64,000 nucleotides of DNA, taken from Brachycybe producta (Eukaryota > Arthropoda > Diplopoda > Playtdesmida > Andrognathidae). Below, in pieces: positions 24,596 to 36,612 of the stretch (position 1 is its first letter; each line of letters starts with the position of its first letter). The stretch is from assembly GCA_036925085.1 (NCBI GenBank), contig JAUPFP010000020.1:3652995-3716994 (forward strand), read 5' to 3'. The notes below the pieces were generated by a model. The model had not been told where the DNA came from, did not search any database, and saw nothing but the letters and a program-made list of their open reading frames with translations. The translations under genes and the position numbers were made by a program.

Positions 24596-25331
24596 CTCTC
24601 TTACTGCACAAGTCCAGCGGCACACAACGGAGCGTGTAGAGGGAGTTTGTACAATCTTCATTTAATTTCGCTGCTTTTCTGTTTCTCACAGCTGAGCTAA
24701 ACTTGCAGCGATGTACTTGCATCGTCAAGCGGATGACTTGCGCTAGTCTCGGACCCAAGCAGTAGACATGTGCATTGTGCAGTTATTGCCAGTTAATATT
24801 GCAATAAGTAGCAATTTGTTGATCGGTGGTATAATTTTCATTATCTTTGACAACAACCATTTCATTCATAAAAAACGTCTGCAAGAAAACAAGAACTCAT
24901 TTTTAAAAGTGAGAGAGATATAGAGAGTGAGTGAGAGAGATAGAGAGAAAGACCCGTCCAAAAGCTAAACAGATGTCGACCAAATTACTTTCAAGAGTCG
25001 AGAACCTATTCTAAATCTTTTCCACAGTATCGTCAGTATTATTTGATAAGCAGCTTCCCCCCCCCCCCCCCCCCTCCCCCACCCAATTCAAAATTAAGTC
25101 TACATTCAAATCTCGTTACAATTGGCTCACTTCATTTCAATGCATCCCTTTCCCCTCCATTTGTATCAGCATTTATTACCCTCAAGTTAAGTTATTCATA
25201 CACACTTCGCATCAATAAATTGTGATACCGCATTTTTAGAAGCAACTGTTGAATCTTTTAATATTTCAATAAGTAAATTTTAATTCAACTCAGTACACGT
25301 GCAATCGAGCTCGTGAGCCGTGTTGCAGAAA
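24596..25331. other. Gene-free stretch with poly-C tract
   Basis: It contains (GA)n near 24910-24950 and about 18 C at 25057-25074. No gene is recognised. Confidence 0.4.
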
Positions 25332-25535
25332 CATGCAATTAAAAATCGGGACAAACAGAAGTTGTCTCCTCCCTTTTTATGATGACCGGCAACGTCTAAT
25401 TGGTTTGTTGTGTGGTTCGACGTTGAAAAGGGCGGAGCATGTGACGTCAGACTACATAACCAACCAATTAGAAGTTGCGTTTGTCACAAAAAGGGCGGAG
25501 CCAACTTCTGTTCGTCCCGATTTCTAATTGCCTGT
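25332..25535. mobile_element. CAGGCAATTAGAAATCGGG MITE, complete copy
   Basis: TGCAATTAAAAATCGGGAC on the left and CCCGATTTCTAATTGCCTGT on the right. It lies about 740 bp from the previous copy in the same orientation. Confidence 0.85.
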
Positions 25536-26768
25536 GTGGCAGAAGGGAGATAATTCCTAATCATAAGTGGTTGTTATTTAGTTTAGACAAGGTTTAGACA
25601 AACCATCATCAAATTGAATTCGTCCTAAAACAGAACTATGGTACTAGAAGATAATTACATAGCCGAAATACATTTTTGGAAAGAAAGACCACAAATATGC
25701 ATCCCCAGAAGTCCCAAAGAGCTTGAAAAAAAGTACAAGGATTCAAGAATTTTTAAAATTCGAAAAAATGGGCCAAAAGAGAAGTCAATAGAGTTGGCTT
25801 TTTTCCAAAAACCGGCCAAAAATCAAAAAATATTTAAATGATCTAAAAGCTAGAAAAATGCCTCAGGAGCGCTCAACTGGCCACAGAAGTCCCCCTTTTT
25901 CTTGTCTTCATGAGAGTTTGCACAAAGCGCGCCTTATACTCACACAGCGACACTGGGAATCGCGCCCCCCCCTTAATGAAATTATCCCACTGGTTGATCA
26001 CCGCGGTCTTGCGACACAATGAAAAGCAGACGCATGAAAATCCACCTTAAAACAATTATTTGTTTTTGTGGAGCCAAAAAAAAAGTTCCATCAAATTACA
26101 AAAAAAAAAACCTTGACATATCCATATCTAAATAAGTTAGGAACCTGATAGATAATATTTGAAAGATAAAAGAAAATTGCCGTGGTCCTGAAAATGACAA
26201 CCACCAAGAAACAAAAGCGGCTCAATTTTCTCGTTTCATAAACACGAAAAACAAGAACAAGAAAAAATTAATCAGTAAAAATGTAATAAACAGAGAAAAC
26301 ACCAAAAGACGACGAGCCTCGAACAAATGTGATTTTTTATGTGTTGTGTTGGAGGGTTGTTTCCTGATCAAAAAAACTGTCACGGACAGGAGACTCAGTT
26401 TGAAGAGTGGGGCGTGATTACACGTCACGTAATCCACTCCATTTATTTATTTCTATTATTAAAACTAATTATAGTTCTTAGATCAACGATGACTGAAAAC
26501 CCCAGAGACACCTCCCCCCCCCCCTTTTACGATGGCTCTCCGGCTCCACTCCCGCCCTCCCACAAAAAATATTAAATATAATGACATTTTTCGTAATGAA
26601 GTAATAATCAAAATAAATGACAATGCAAATACTTTAAACTTCAATCCAGTTTTTAAACCATTTTAATCTTTGGAATTGAAATCGCAATTAAAATTCATTC
26701 ACGAAACACTAATAGTAGAACTTTTTTAAAAAATACAAATATAGACTGTATTTTTTTTTCTCTCACTA
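25536..26768. other. Gene-free stretch with a small LINE-like piece
   Basis: GGTACTAGAAGATAATTAC to AATATGCATCCCC at 25638-25708 resembles pieces next to LINE relics at about 40515-40585 and 54838-54900. A C tract lies at 26513-26524. No gene is seen. Confidence 0.4.
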
Positions 26769-27541
26769 AGCGCATTTATAGACAAGCGACTTTTAGTCGT
26801 CGAGATGGACTGTAAAAAAAGTGGTCGGCGTATGGCGAAACAAGACCACTCCAGCGGGTTTAGGGAATGGTTCCAGTGCAAATTGAATGAACAGCAAAAG
26901 GTGGACTCGAGTGGTCGGTTTCGGCCACACACCGAAGTCCTTTTGCAGTCCATCTCGACCACTACGGAGGTTCACATGGACGGCGTTGTGGCCCAAACCG
27001 ACCCCTGGATTCGACCGTCAATGACGAATGGAAGATTTCGACTACAGGCCAACCACTTTTCGCAGTCCATCCTGACTATTAAAGGTGTCCTCAGACGAAC
27101 ATTTTGTAGTGGTCAAAATGGGGTGTAAAAAGTGGTCGGCGTGTGGCTGAAACCGATCACTGGAGTAGACTACCACTGATTGAGAAGTGGTTTTAGTGTA
27201 GTTGAATGAACTGCAAATTAGTGAGCTTGCATAAAGTTGACTCGAATGGGTAGGTTTTGGCCACACGCAAACCACTTTTTGCAGTCCATCCTGACTATTA
27301 AAGGTGTCCTCAGACGAACATTTTGTAGTGGTCAAAATGGACTGTAAAAAGTGGTCGGCGTGTGGCTAAAACCAACCCCAGGAGTCGACTGCCACTGATT
27401 GAGAAGTGATTTAATGTATTTGAACAAACTGCATAAAGTGGGGTTGTTACCCAGTTGACTCGAATGCTTAGGTTTTGGCCACAAGCCGATCACTTGTTCG
27501 CTATCCACCTCGACCACTAAAAGTCGCTAGTCTGTTAACGC
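26769..27541. mobile_element. Inverted-repeat element with internal ~218-bp duplication
   Basis: The ends CATTTATAGACAAGCGACTT and AAGTCGCTAGTCTGTTAACG are an imperfect inverted repeat extending through CTTTTAGTCGTCGAGATGG. Inside, a unit containing CAGTCCATCCTGACTATTAA and AAGTGGTCGGCGTGTGGCT occurs at 27062 and again at 27280, a 218-bp period. The many open frames here are overlapping by-products of the duplicated unit. Confidence 0.7.
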
Positions 27542-27905
27542 CCTCATATCCCTCCATCTTCAGTTTAGTTGGTAGTCAAAATCACCTCATTTACCAGTTA
27601 ATATTACCTGTTTTTTCTTAGCTGCCCGTAATTTTCTTACCTTTCCAAACCTCTGCAAAATAACCTAAAATTAAAAAAACGACAAATAACTATAGAGCCA
27701 ATGACAATTTTATTTATATTTAAAATTTTAATTCACACAAACGAATCATTGCAATTAAAACGTTTACTGCATTTAGGATTTTTTTAATTTAATAATTATT
27801 CTTCACAATAGTAAATATTCCTATGAATTTTGCACAACATCAAACGAACTTGAATTGTAAATCTAGGCAAATAAGACGACGATATGTATTATTTCTGATT
27901 GTATT
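27542..27905. other. Gene-free stretch
   Basis: AT-rich; nothing recognised. Confidence 0.35.
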
Positions 27906-27913
27906 GTTTTATT

Positions 27914-28254
27914 TAGAGATGGGACATTCGAATCTTTAAAAATATTCGAGATTCGAAAACTTGAATCTTCGGACATTTTTTGTCTTTCGAATCCTAACCT
28001 TAAAAAACTGTTAAAATTTTTTTGGTAAAATTAGTTTTAACTCCATTGAATTTGACGTCCAAAACCGGCCATTGTTGCAATTTCGGTGGTTATCCGGATC
28101 ACCTTGTGGCGACTCTTGAGTGAAGCCACATTTGTTTTTTTTTTGTTATTAATAATTTAATATTTATTATTTCATTTATTTGTATCTTCTTAATGAATAA
28201 TATAGGATTCTTATAGGAAGGATTCGAGAAAATTTAGGATTCGTTCCACCTCTA
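27914..28254 (-). mobile_element. hAT-like MITE, near-complete, with 8-bp target duplication
   Basis: The ends are TAGAGATGGGACATTCGAAT and GATTCGTTCCACCTCTA. The flanks GTTTTATT (27906-27913) and ATTTTATT (28255-28262) match at 7 of 8 positions. It is inverted relative to the copy at 7271. Confidence 0.85.
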
Positions 28255-28594
28255 ATTTTATTTTATTTTTCATTTCATATTTTTATACCAATAAAGGTCA
28301 ATTTATTATTATTATTAATGTAAAGCAATGACCACGCCCAGTTGTAGCAACTGCGAATTATAAGATAGAGATTGCAAGAAATACCACAGCCAGTCACGTA
28401 CTCGGTTAGAAAAAATCCCACGTCAGCAAAATCCGGCATGGACGCTTCGCCTGTCCTTAGGCTGGTCCCCAGACGTCACGTTCAACAGCACATGTCTACC
28501 TGCTCAGATCCACGACTTGTAAAAGTCATCCCCCTAGACGAATACAAACATATGCCTGCATGCTTAGCCCAGTTGTGAACATTTCAGTGTGAAG
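28255..28594. other. Gene-free stretch
   Basis: A 68-codon plus-strand frame at 28372-28578 has no recognised pattern. Confidence 0.3.
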
Positions 28595-28736
28595 CGGCAA
28601 GTGTGCCCAGCACTAAAAATTTCGTTTTCCCCGCCCTTTTATGAGCGCCATCAATTTATAATTGGTTTATTACTTGTTCTGGTATCATAAAAGGGCGGGG
28701 CAAACGAAATTTTAGTGCTATGCACACTTTGCCTGT
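28595..28736. mobile_element. CAGGCAAGTGTG MITE subfamily, copy 1
   Basis: GGCAAGTGTGCCCAGCACTA on the left and TAGTGCTATGCACACTTTGCC on the right in reverse complement. The centre CCGCCCTTTTATGAGCG and TAATTGGTTTATTA is shared with the larger CAGGCAATTAG family, so this is a shorter relative. Confidence 0.75.
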
Positions 28737-28738
28737 GC

Positions 28739-28875
28739 ATTAAGAGAGGTTACATCACAAAGTTATTTCGAAAAATCTCGCAAAGAGCGCTAGCATCGTT
28801 TTTCTATTGAGCCCATAGACCCAATGTTAAAGAAAAACATGTTAATTTTTAAAATACACAGTCGCCTCAATGGTG
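28739..28875. mobile_element. TTAA-ended foldback element, left-arm fragment
   Basis: ATTAAGAGAGGTTACATCAC to AAAATACACAGTCGCC matches the left arm of the 800-bp family. The rest is missing. Confidence 0.7.
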
Positions 28876-29058
28876 ACATCTTAAAAATAAACATTTCACA
28901 GCAGGTTGACCCGTTTTTTGGGGTTTAAATTGACATTTCATGAAAAACTATTTCCGCTTTTTTTTCAAACTGTAAAAAAAGTATATTTTGAAAGATACCA
29001 TGAAAAACCGTAGCATTATCAACAACTACTCCAGTTTCTAAAACAATAACTTTATTCC

Positions 29059-29440
29059 TAGGAATGGGACATTCGAAACCAACGAATCCCGTGAATCATG
29101 TAAAATATTCGAAGATTCGAAAACTCGAATCTTCACACTTTTTTTCGTCTTTTCGAATCCTAACCTAAAAAAACTGTTCAAAACTTAGCTAAAATTAGTT
29201 TTAACTCCATTGACGTCCAATAGAAGCATTCACTATCAAAAATCAATTTCGGTGGTTATCCGGATCACCAATGGATCACCTTGTGGCGACCCTGAGTGAA
29301 GCCACACTTGTTTTTATTATTATTAATAATTTAATATTTAATATTTTATTTATTTGTATCCTCTTAGTGAATAATATAGGATTCTTATATGAAAGATTCG
29401 AGAACCTTTCAGGATTTGGATTCGAGAAAATTCAGGATTT
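29059..29440 (-). mobile_element. hAT-like MITE with degraded far end
   Basis: It begins TAGGAATGGGACATTCGAA, shares the GGTTATCCGGATCACC and TTGTGGCGACCCTGAGTG core, and ends at GAAAATTCAGGATTTAGG, where the CCACCTCTA terminus is lost. Confidence 0.75.
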
Positions 29441-30139
29441 AGGACGTTCGCTTGAAAAACAAAAAATTTCTTCAAAATCGCAAGTGGACAAAATCTGAGA
29501 GGACAAAAACAAAATAAATATTTATAAAGCCACCTTAAGTGACACAGCTACCCTACTAGTTTCTAAAAACACTTTCTAGATTCTCTTAATTTTGCACCTA
29601 AATGAGAGAATAAATCAAGAGTTCGAGAGGCGTTTACAACCTTTAAAATCGACCTTGAAAGATGATTTTTTTAAAAAGTACAAAAGAATGACCACTTTCA
29701 ATAAGAAACAATAATGCGTTCATATCATTCAGCATCATTTTTGCTGCGCAACCAACACAAAGTTCCATTATTCTCTCTCTCTCTCTCATTCTCTCTGCAG
29801 AAAAATTACAGGAAAGCCAAAAATAAGATAAAGCAACTTGTCAGAAACATGATGCAAATTGGCTAATAGCTAATCATCATAATAGCAGGAGGTGGCAAAA
29901 CTCAATCATTGTGATTCCCCCCACCAAATGGATGAAAAGTGTGGGTGGATGAAACAACCTTCTCCCCCAACACATTGTCTCCTCCCCGCACCCCCAAAAA
30001 CAAGCTACCCCCCCAGCACATCTCTTAATTTGTAATCTCTCATTTTAAACTTCCACACCCCTTGCATGCGCATTAAGTTGGTTATCTCTACAGTTCTCTG
30101 GTTAGCAAAGGTCGCGAACAGCTTATATCCACACTCGTG
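29441..30139. other. Gene-free stretch
   Basis: It contains a half copy of the TTTCTAGTTTCTAAAACACTT foldback family (29535-29595) and a CT run near 29772. No gene is seen. Confidence 0.4.
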
Positions 30140-30282
30140 ACAGGCAAGTGTGGCCAGCACTAGCTTTTCGTTTGCCCCCGCCCTTTTATGAGCGTCATCA
30201 ATTTCTAATTGGTTTGTTATTTAGTCTGACGCTCATAAAGGGCGGAGCAAACGAAAAGCTAGTGCTGGCCAAACTTGCCTGC
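30140..30282. mobile_element. CAGGCAAGTGTG MITE subfamily, copy 2
   Basis: ACAGGCAAGTGTGGCCAGCA and TGCTGGCCAAACTTGCCTG are the inverted ends of a 143-bp element with the arms CTAGCTTTTCGTTTGC and GCAAACGAAAAGCTAG. It is better preserved than the copy at 28595. Confidence 0.82.
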
Positions 30283-31080
30283 CATTCGTGCGCTTTTCAC
30301 CTTCCACACTGCGTTCGTCAAGGGCACGTCTTTTGGGACATGTCATGAACGCATGTCTCAACCTGAACTCACTTGTGAGACAGTAGTCGTGGAAAAATAT
30401 TTAAAATGCTCTGAACGCGCTAAAAATGCCTCAATAGCACTCAACTGGCCCAAAAGTCCCAAAAAACTTGAAAACGCCCAAGGATTCAAAAATTTTTAAA
30501 ATTCGAAAAAATGGGTCAAAAGCCAAGTCTAGTCTTTGGCTTTTTTTTCTCGAAAAATATTTAAATGATCTAAAATGCCTCAGGAGGGCTCAACCTGGCC
30601 CCAGAAGTCAACCTTTTTCTTGTCGAGGGTGCCTTTATAGTTTGAACAAAGGCGCCTTATACCCACGCAGCGGCGCTGCGAATCGCCCCCCCCCCATGAA
30701 ATTATCCTTCCCACATACAATGCTTAATATACTTTACATATATCACTAGACTTTGGGACATTGACCATGTACAATTTTCTTAAACATTTCTGATCTACAA
30801 TGAGCTAAAATATCCCAATGAAGCCCCACCAGCATTTCAGTAACACTATCAGTAAACTTATCTTCAAGTTATAAACACAGACAGAAAACTGAGGCCGAGA
30901 GAGCTCAGTTTTTCCTTCGATTTTGGTGCCAGAACAGTGTTCAAAGCATAAGATTTCGATGGATTCTGTACAGAACCGCAACTAGAGTATACTGAAATAA
31001 GTAAAAAAAAATGCCCTCAATGAATAATTTTAATAACACTCTTCATGCTTTTCATTGTTGCAAACATGTCGATTACATCA
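30283..31080. other. Gene-free stretch
   Basis: CAAGGATTCAAAAATTTTTAAAATTCGAAAAAATGGG-type sequence at 30478-30515 repeats that at 25735-25772, a diverged dispersed repeat of about 240 bp (25690-25990 and 30430-30700). No gene is recognised. Confidence 0.45.
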
Positions 31081-31325
31081 TCAAAAGTTATTTGTCTTAT
31101 CAATTTTGCTTTCAACTGAAAGCACAGCAAGTGCAGATAATCTCTCCTGCGCCATGGATGCTCTTAGGTAGTTTTTAATGAGTTTCAGTTTGCTGAAAGA
31201 CCTTTCAGCACTTGCAGCACAGAAATATTCTAATGGTAATGGTTAAGTTAGGATACACAACCATTACATTGTTGCTAACAATGTATTCCATTATTTGTCG
31301 CAGTCCTTTTGGTGACTTAACATGA
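31081..31325 (-). pseudogene. hAT transposase C-terminal relic (dimerisation region)
   Basis: On the minus strand, 31320-31240 reads SPKGLRQIMEYIVSNN then VMVVYPNLTIT. After a frame shift near 31240, 31235-31081 reads EYFCAASAERSFSKLK, LIKNYLRASMAQERLS, ALAVLSVESKID and KTNNF with a TGA stop. This is the hAT C-terminal dimerisation motif (YPN, then SAERSFSKLK and NYLR), as in ZMYM/DUF4371-type hAT transposases. Only this tail survives and it is frameshifted, so it makes no active transposase. It lies some 500 bp from a hAT-like MITE, but a source relationship is not shown. Confidence 0.85.
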
Positions 31326-31855
31326 CACATTTGGAGATAGGGGTTGCAACTTGCTACCCAGGTACAAGAGCAAAGTTAAAAATGAACAATTAAAAAAGAA
31401 GAATGGCTGATTCACTGGGTGTGGCATAAGTATAGGGAGGCTGCTTATGGTATTAGTTATTACTCGTGAATTAAAATTAAATTATTGAAAATAATTATTT
31501 CAATTTATATATATTACAAAAAGTAAGTTTGATGCCCGGTACAACGCCCCATGGCCCCCTATTTGCGGCCCAGATTCTGTGGAACTGAGTGGAAAAAAAC
31601 GGTACTGGGCGCTGAAAACGTTGCGTGTGGACCGGGCTTTAGCTATCGATACTTATATTTTCTACGACATTAAAAGGAATAGAATGTTTTTTATGTTCAA
31701 AGCCAATTTAGAGGTTGCAAACTTCAAAGAAAGAAAGAAAGAAATTTCAAGTAAGAAATGGTTTCTTGCTGAATTTCGTCCTTGTGTTTCTTGCTGACTT
31801 GTCACTAACTCGTAACTTTCAATCTAACTTGTAATAATACTAGAAGAATTTCGTT
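31326..31855. other. Gene-free stretch including a locally duplicated piece
   Basis: TTTAGAGGTTGCAAACTT to CTTGCTGAATTTCGTCC and TAATACTAGAA (about 31706-31850) recurs at about 32260-32370 on the other side of a hAT-like MITE. No gene is seen. Confidence 0.4.
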
Positions 31856-32249
31856 CAGGGATGGGACATTTGAATCCTACGAATCTTGAAAATATTCGAG
31901 ATTCGAAAACTCGAATCTTCGCATTTTATCCGTCTTTCGAATCCTAACCTTAAAAAACTGTTAAAACTTTGGTAACATTCGTTTTAACTCCATTGACGTC
32001 CAATAGAAGCGTTCACTAACAAAAAACGGCGATTGTTGCAATTTCGGTGGTGACCCGGATCACCAATGGATCACTTTGTGGCGACCCTAAGTGCCACACT
32101 AGTTTTTTATTAATAATTTAATATTATTTCATTTATTTGTATCTTCTTAATGAATAATATAGGATTCTTATATGAAGGATTTGTGAGAGATTCGAGAACC
32201 TTTTAGGATTCGGATTCGAGAAGATTTAGGGGATTCGTCCCAACTCTAG
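31856..32249 (-). mobile_element. hAT-like MITE, near-complete
   Basis: It begins CAGGGATGGGACATTTGAAT and ends GATTCGTCCCAACTCTAG. The core CCGGATCACCAATGGATCAC and TTGTGGCGACCCTAAGTG is shared with the other copies. No clear target duplication remains. Confidence 0.82.
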
Positions 32250-32370
32250 CTGAAACCCATTTAGAGGTTGCAAACTTAAGTTCAAGTAATAAATGTTTTC
32301 TTGCTGAATTTTGTCCTCATGTCCAACGCATGTAATATTTCACTCTTAGCTTGTATTAATACTAGAAAAA

Positions 32371-32736
32371 TTATATATATAATATATTCCAGGTCGGTGT
32401 ATCTATATCTGTCTCTGAAGTAACGCTGTACAACCATTGAAGCACGTAGGAATTTATATAAATTTGAATAAATGAACGGCTTTTTTTCTCAAGGTCAACT
32501 ATATGTTGCACACCACTCCCCATCTAACAACCCCATGATATTAAAATGGATAGCGGAAAAGGTTGGAAAGTGTAGAGGGGGGAGGGGAAGAGAGAAACGT
32601 GGAGGAAGAAAAAAAAGGGGGAGGGGGGGGGTGACTGAAATTGAAATGAAAGGAGTAAACAAGGAACAAACGACGCGCATGCGCACAATTGCCTGTGAAT
32701 TTTGCTCCCGTCATTTATGACGGGTTACCCCACTAG
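32371..32736 (+). mobile_element. Non-autonomous Helitron with intact 3' terminus
   Basis: The 3' end is a perfect palindrome CCCGTCATTTATGACGGG (32707-32724), eight bases, CTAG (32733-32736), then T: a textbook Helitron terminus. The plus strand at 32490-32510 encodes QGQLYVA, the helicase tail motif, then departs into a G-rich region. The 5' end TTATATATATAATATATTCC matches the copy at 22601. The G-rich run explains the open frames here. Confidence 0.85.
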
Positions 32737-32739
32737 TTT

Positions 32740-33990
32740 CATTATATTCTGTTAGCAGTAATATATGCTAATCAGACATTTTCATGCCAAACTACAAAAA
32801 AAAGGGAGGCGGTGACCAACAAAATATAAATTTATGCAGAAGGAATTGTTTCTAAAATTAGCAAACAAAAGATTTGTGAAGTTTGTATAAAACACAAAAG
32901 AATTACTAAAATTTTTTTCAAGATAATAATAACATTAAGAAGAAAAAAAATCTCCACATTTCCATACAAAAAAAAAAAAAACTCACCTCACAAATTCTAA
33001 CAACGGCCTTCATCCAATCTTAAAATTCCTCCTCTACGATGAAATTTCTCATAAAACTGCTAAAGAAACCCAAAAACAAAATAAAACTTAAGTCGATTTC
33101 AATTAAAATTGCCCTTTTTACATTAGGCTAGTGTCGGAACAAATGGAACCAATTACAACCAAATGCACAGCAGTGATTCTCAAAGAGAATTTGCTAAAGC
33201 CTCGTTTTCACGATAGTTGCTGTCATGAGAGCAGCAATATTATAATTTTTGTAATCAGTTCCACCTTTCTCAAAGACTCAAGTCGTCCACAATTGTAATT
33301 TTTTTTTTACAAACAGTTAAGAAAATGTGACAAACCGTAAAATATGCAAACTGTCGAAACGTCCTCGACTCCACATTAAGTACTTCAAAAAATTACATCA
33401 ATGTTCAGAGTTCCATCAGTGCGAAAGTTATCCTGAATAAAAAATTTGTAAGTCCATAAGAAAATGGTAATCACAAATGAAACAAACAATGAATTACCCG
33501 TTGATTATTTCTACAATTATATTTTTTTATACCAGACATGCAACAATACAACGTTAAAAATCTTAAGTACATTTCATTCATCATTAATTTCGGCTTCTAT
33601 TAACTTTTTATAAACTACGTTTTCGTTTCTCTCTCTCTCTCTCTCTCTCCAATTCTTGTGTAATGGATTGTGTCAATTCTGAAAATTTCACATTTATTTC
33701 GCTTCTTGAAATATTTTTGTATGTTTTTTGTTTGGAAATATTCTTGCTGTGAATGAAGTAGATGAAAATGGAGACTAACAAAAAGCTCATCAAAGTGATG
33801 TTTAAGACATATGTTTAATTTATATTGGAAACCATGATGGGACTAACACATACTTGAAGTTTTAATTGCGTGTTAAAATTGGCAAAAATTATGTGAAAAA
33901 TTATGCTTATTATCTCGTAATTGTTTTAATTTTTATCGGTTGACTGAATTTCAGTCCAACACTGTCTGCCACCTTATAGCTTATGGTAAT
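32740..33990. other. Gene-free stretch
   Basis: AT-rich with a (TC)n run at 33628-33650. Nothing recognised. Confidence 0.35.
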
Positions 33991-33994
33991 GAAT

Positions 33995-34615
33995 GGTAAT
34001 GAAATGGTATGTTTTTTTGGAAATGTTTTACAGCTTTTGTAAATGGGATATGGCTTATATTATTGCCTTTGGAAATGTTTTACGAAGGCGTTTACGTTTG
34101 TTGCCCTTCAAAATGAGTTATGCCTTATACTATATTGCCTTTGGAAATGCTGTAAGGCTTATATGATTGCATTTTTAAATGCCGTAAAGGCTTACATGAT
34201 TTCATTTTAAAATGCCTTTAAGGCTTTACAATGACTGCCTTCGGGAATGCCGTAAGGCCGATAGTATTACCTTCTTAAATGCCTTAAGGCTTACATGATT
34301 GCCTTTTGAAACGCTTTGAAGGCTTATATTATTGTCTTTGGGAATGCCTTAAGGCCTATATGATTGCCTTTTTAAATGCCTGAAGGCTTATACGATTGCC
34401 TTTTTAAATGTCACAAGGCATATACATGTATGATTCCATTTTAAAGCGCCTTTAAGACTTACAATGACTGCCTTTGGGAACGACGTAAGGCCTATAGTAT
34501 CGCCTTTTTAAATGCGTTAAGGCTTACATTATTGCCTTTGGAAATGCTTTAAGGCCTATGGTATTGCCTTTTTAAATGCCTTACGGCTTGTATTTTTGCC
34601 CTTGGAAGTAAGTGG
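33995..34615. repeat. Degenerate ~33-bp minisatellite
   Basis: About 17-18 tandem units of the type GCCTTTTTAAATGCCTTAAGG followed by CTTATATGATT, with unit length varying by a few bases. Units alternate between TTTTTAAATGCC and TTTGGAAATGCC forms, which suggests a higher-order dimer. Confidence 0.85.
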
Positions 34616-36379
34616 AAGTGGTCAATGGGGATAGTTTTGTTTTTTGGGTTGATATTTGTATATTAATTTTATTTATATGTGCATGTGTATGTTGCTTGAC
34701 AATGCTTAATGCTGCATGTGGACTTTTATGTCCCTCTGCCATAGACCTATTTGGCTGCTAGCAGAGTACTAATTGTAATTGAATACAAATTTTTCTTTCT
34801 GGGGCTACAAACAAATTTTTTTTGTGACAGCAAACAACCAAACTGCAAATGTTAATATTACGCAGTTTCATTAATGAGCAATGATAGGGGGGGGGGGGCA
34901 TTACATATACAATCAAGAGTATATTACTTTACTATCTGTTGCACAAAATTATGCCTATGAGGCTCTAATAGAAGTCAAGATGCAGAAAACGCCATCTGAA
35001 AACAAAAAATTTCTCTAATTTAAGTAATTCTATTCTGCTCATTTATTACCTTTTTTTCTGCTACTTTTCTGTCAAAATAACATTATTTTAATTAAATAAA
35101 TTTTATTTTCAAGTCAGCATATTCAGCATGTGGGTTCTTGGCCTTATTTATAGGTTAGCATTTTTACAAGACAATATTCACAATGCCATTTGAATTAAAT
35201 TTTGAGTGAATGGGGGAAGATTTTGTATTGTATGTGTTAATAGGTTATTTTGTCAATGCATTTCTTATGCTGCTTTTGGACTTAAAATTGTCCTTCAGCC
35301 ATAGGCCCTGCGCTGCTTGCAGAATAATTTCGATTTTGTAAAATATAATAAATGTGAGTTATTAAGCATTGTAACAATTTTCTTCTCAACAAGTGAGATA
35401 AAACAATAAAGCGTGGTGGTGGTGACGTGTTTTTTTGTTCGAAGACAGTTTGAGAACAGAAGTAAAAACATTTTTTTCTATTTTTTTGATAACTTCTTTT
35501 GGTACCAAGGAGTCATTTTATTCTCCTTCATTAATAATCGGAAAACAAAATTTAAAAAAAAGCTAATGAAAATCAACTTTTGTTGTACTTACATGACTAT
35601 TACTTGGAAGTTTTCCTCAATTCAAACTTGTTCCGCAGTTGCAATATTTCCATAATATTACAAAAACAACTTTTGTTTCGGTCGTGTCTTGTTTTTGTTT
35701 TTTTAACGAACCAAACTTGATTCTTTTATTAAAACTGGCTTTAATCATTCTGGGAGTTATTTTCTTATATGCCAGACATTTGAAAAAAAATACGGGAGAC
35801 AAAAAAAGGAAACTGCAAACGTTCAAATAATAAAATATAACATTTTTATTTTCTGTTTCATTTTGAAAATTAGCTTGAAACAAACAAAATCCTGAATATA
35901 TTTTGCTCAAAACGTTTAAATTTCCTTACTAAAGAATACAAGATGGTTGGATATTTTTTTTTGCTGCAGGAAAATGAAGACAAGAAGGAATTCGTTCAAC
36001 AACATACGTTAGAATTGCAATTGCACTTTATTTTCAGTTGTTGATGGCAGAAAGATTTTTCTCATTTTCCATACAACTCCTGGACAAAAGTTAGTGACAA
36101 TCGTCGAAGTTTGCTTGCAGAAAACATGGAAAAAAAACTACTTGTAATTCAATTAAGTTATGGTGTTTCTTTGAATAAATATATTTAAAAAGCTCAATTT
36201 TTAAAAAATTACTTGTGATTTTTTCTCTCTCACAACGATCACTTTTGCCGTTCCTCGGAATTTTGTGATATCTGGATCCCAAATCCCAAACGAATTTAGC
36301 TATTTTTAGCCCGAATTTCCGAGCTCAGGATATAATACCATAATACACCATGCGTTGTTAGTAATGTATTACTTTAAGG
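34616..36379. other. Gene-free stretch with a dispersed repeat
   Basis: Blocks at about 34690-34800 and 35230-35345 share GCTGCWTKTGGACTT, GCCATAGRCC and TGCTGC(T)TGCAGA motifs, and a third copy lies at 44030-44125. They may be the 3' tail of a retrotransposon. A G tract lies at 34887-34897. Open frames at 35413-35910 on both strands show no family pattern. Confidence 0.4.
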
Positions 36380-36612
36380 CAGTGTTTCCCAAACCATTCC
36401 CAAAGATGGCCTCATTAGATAAGCTGTCGATGGACACGCGGACCACCAACCTGAAAAAGACCTACTGGGACATGCATTGGCGTCAAGTAGCCCTGAGCCA
36501 ATACTGTGGTACACTCCATTCCCCCATATACGAGCACAGTGTCAGGTATATTAGTTATTGTTGACTAAGCTAACTATAACTTTTTTTTCTTAACTTCCGT
36601 TCTGACAGTTGA

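Noticed and set aside
26793-27517. Several open frames of 60-107 codons on both strands
   Set aside because: They repeat each other in different frames because of the 218-bp internal duplication; none matches a transposase.
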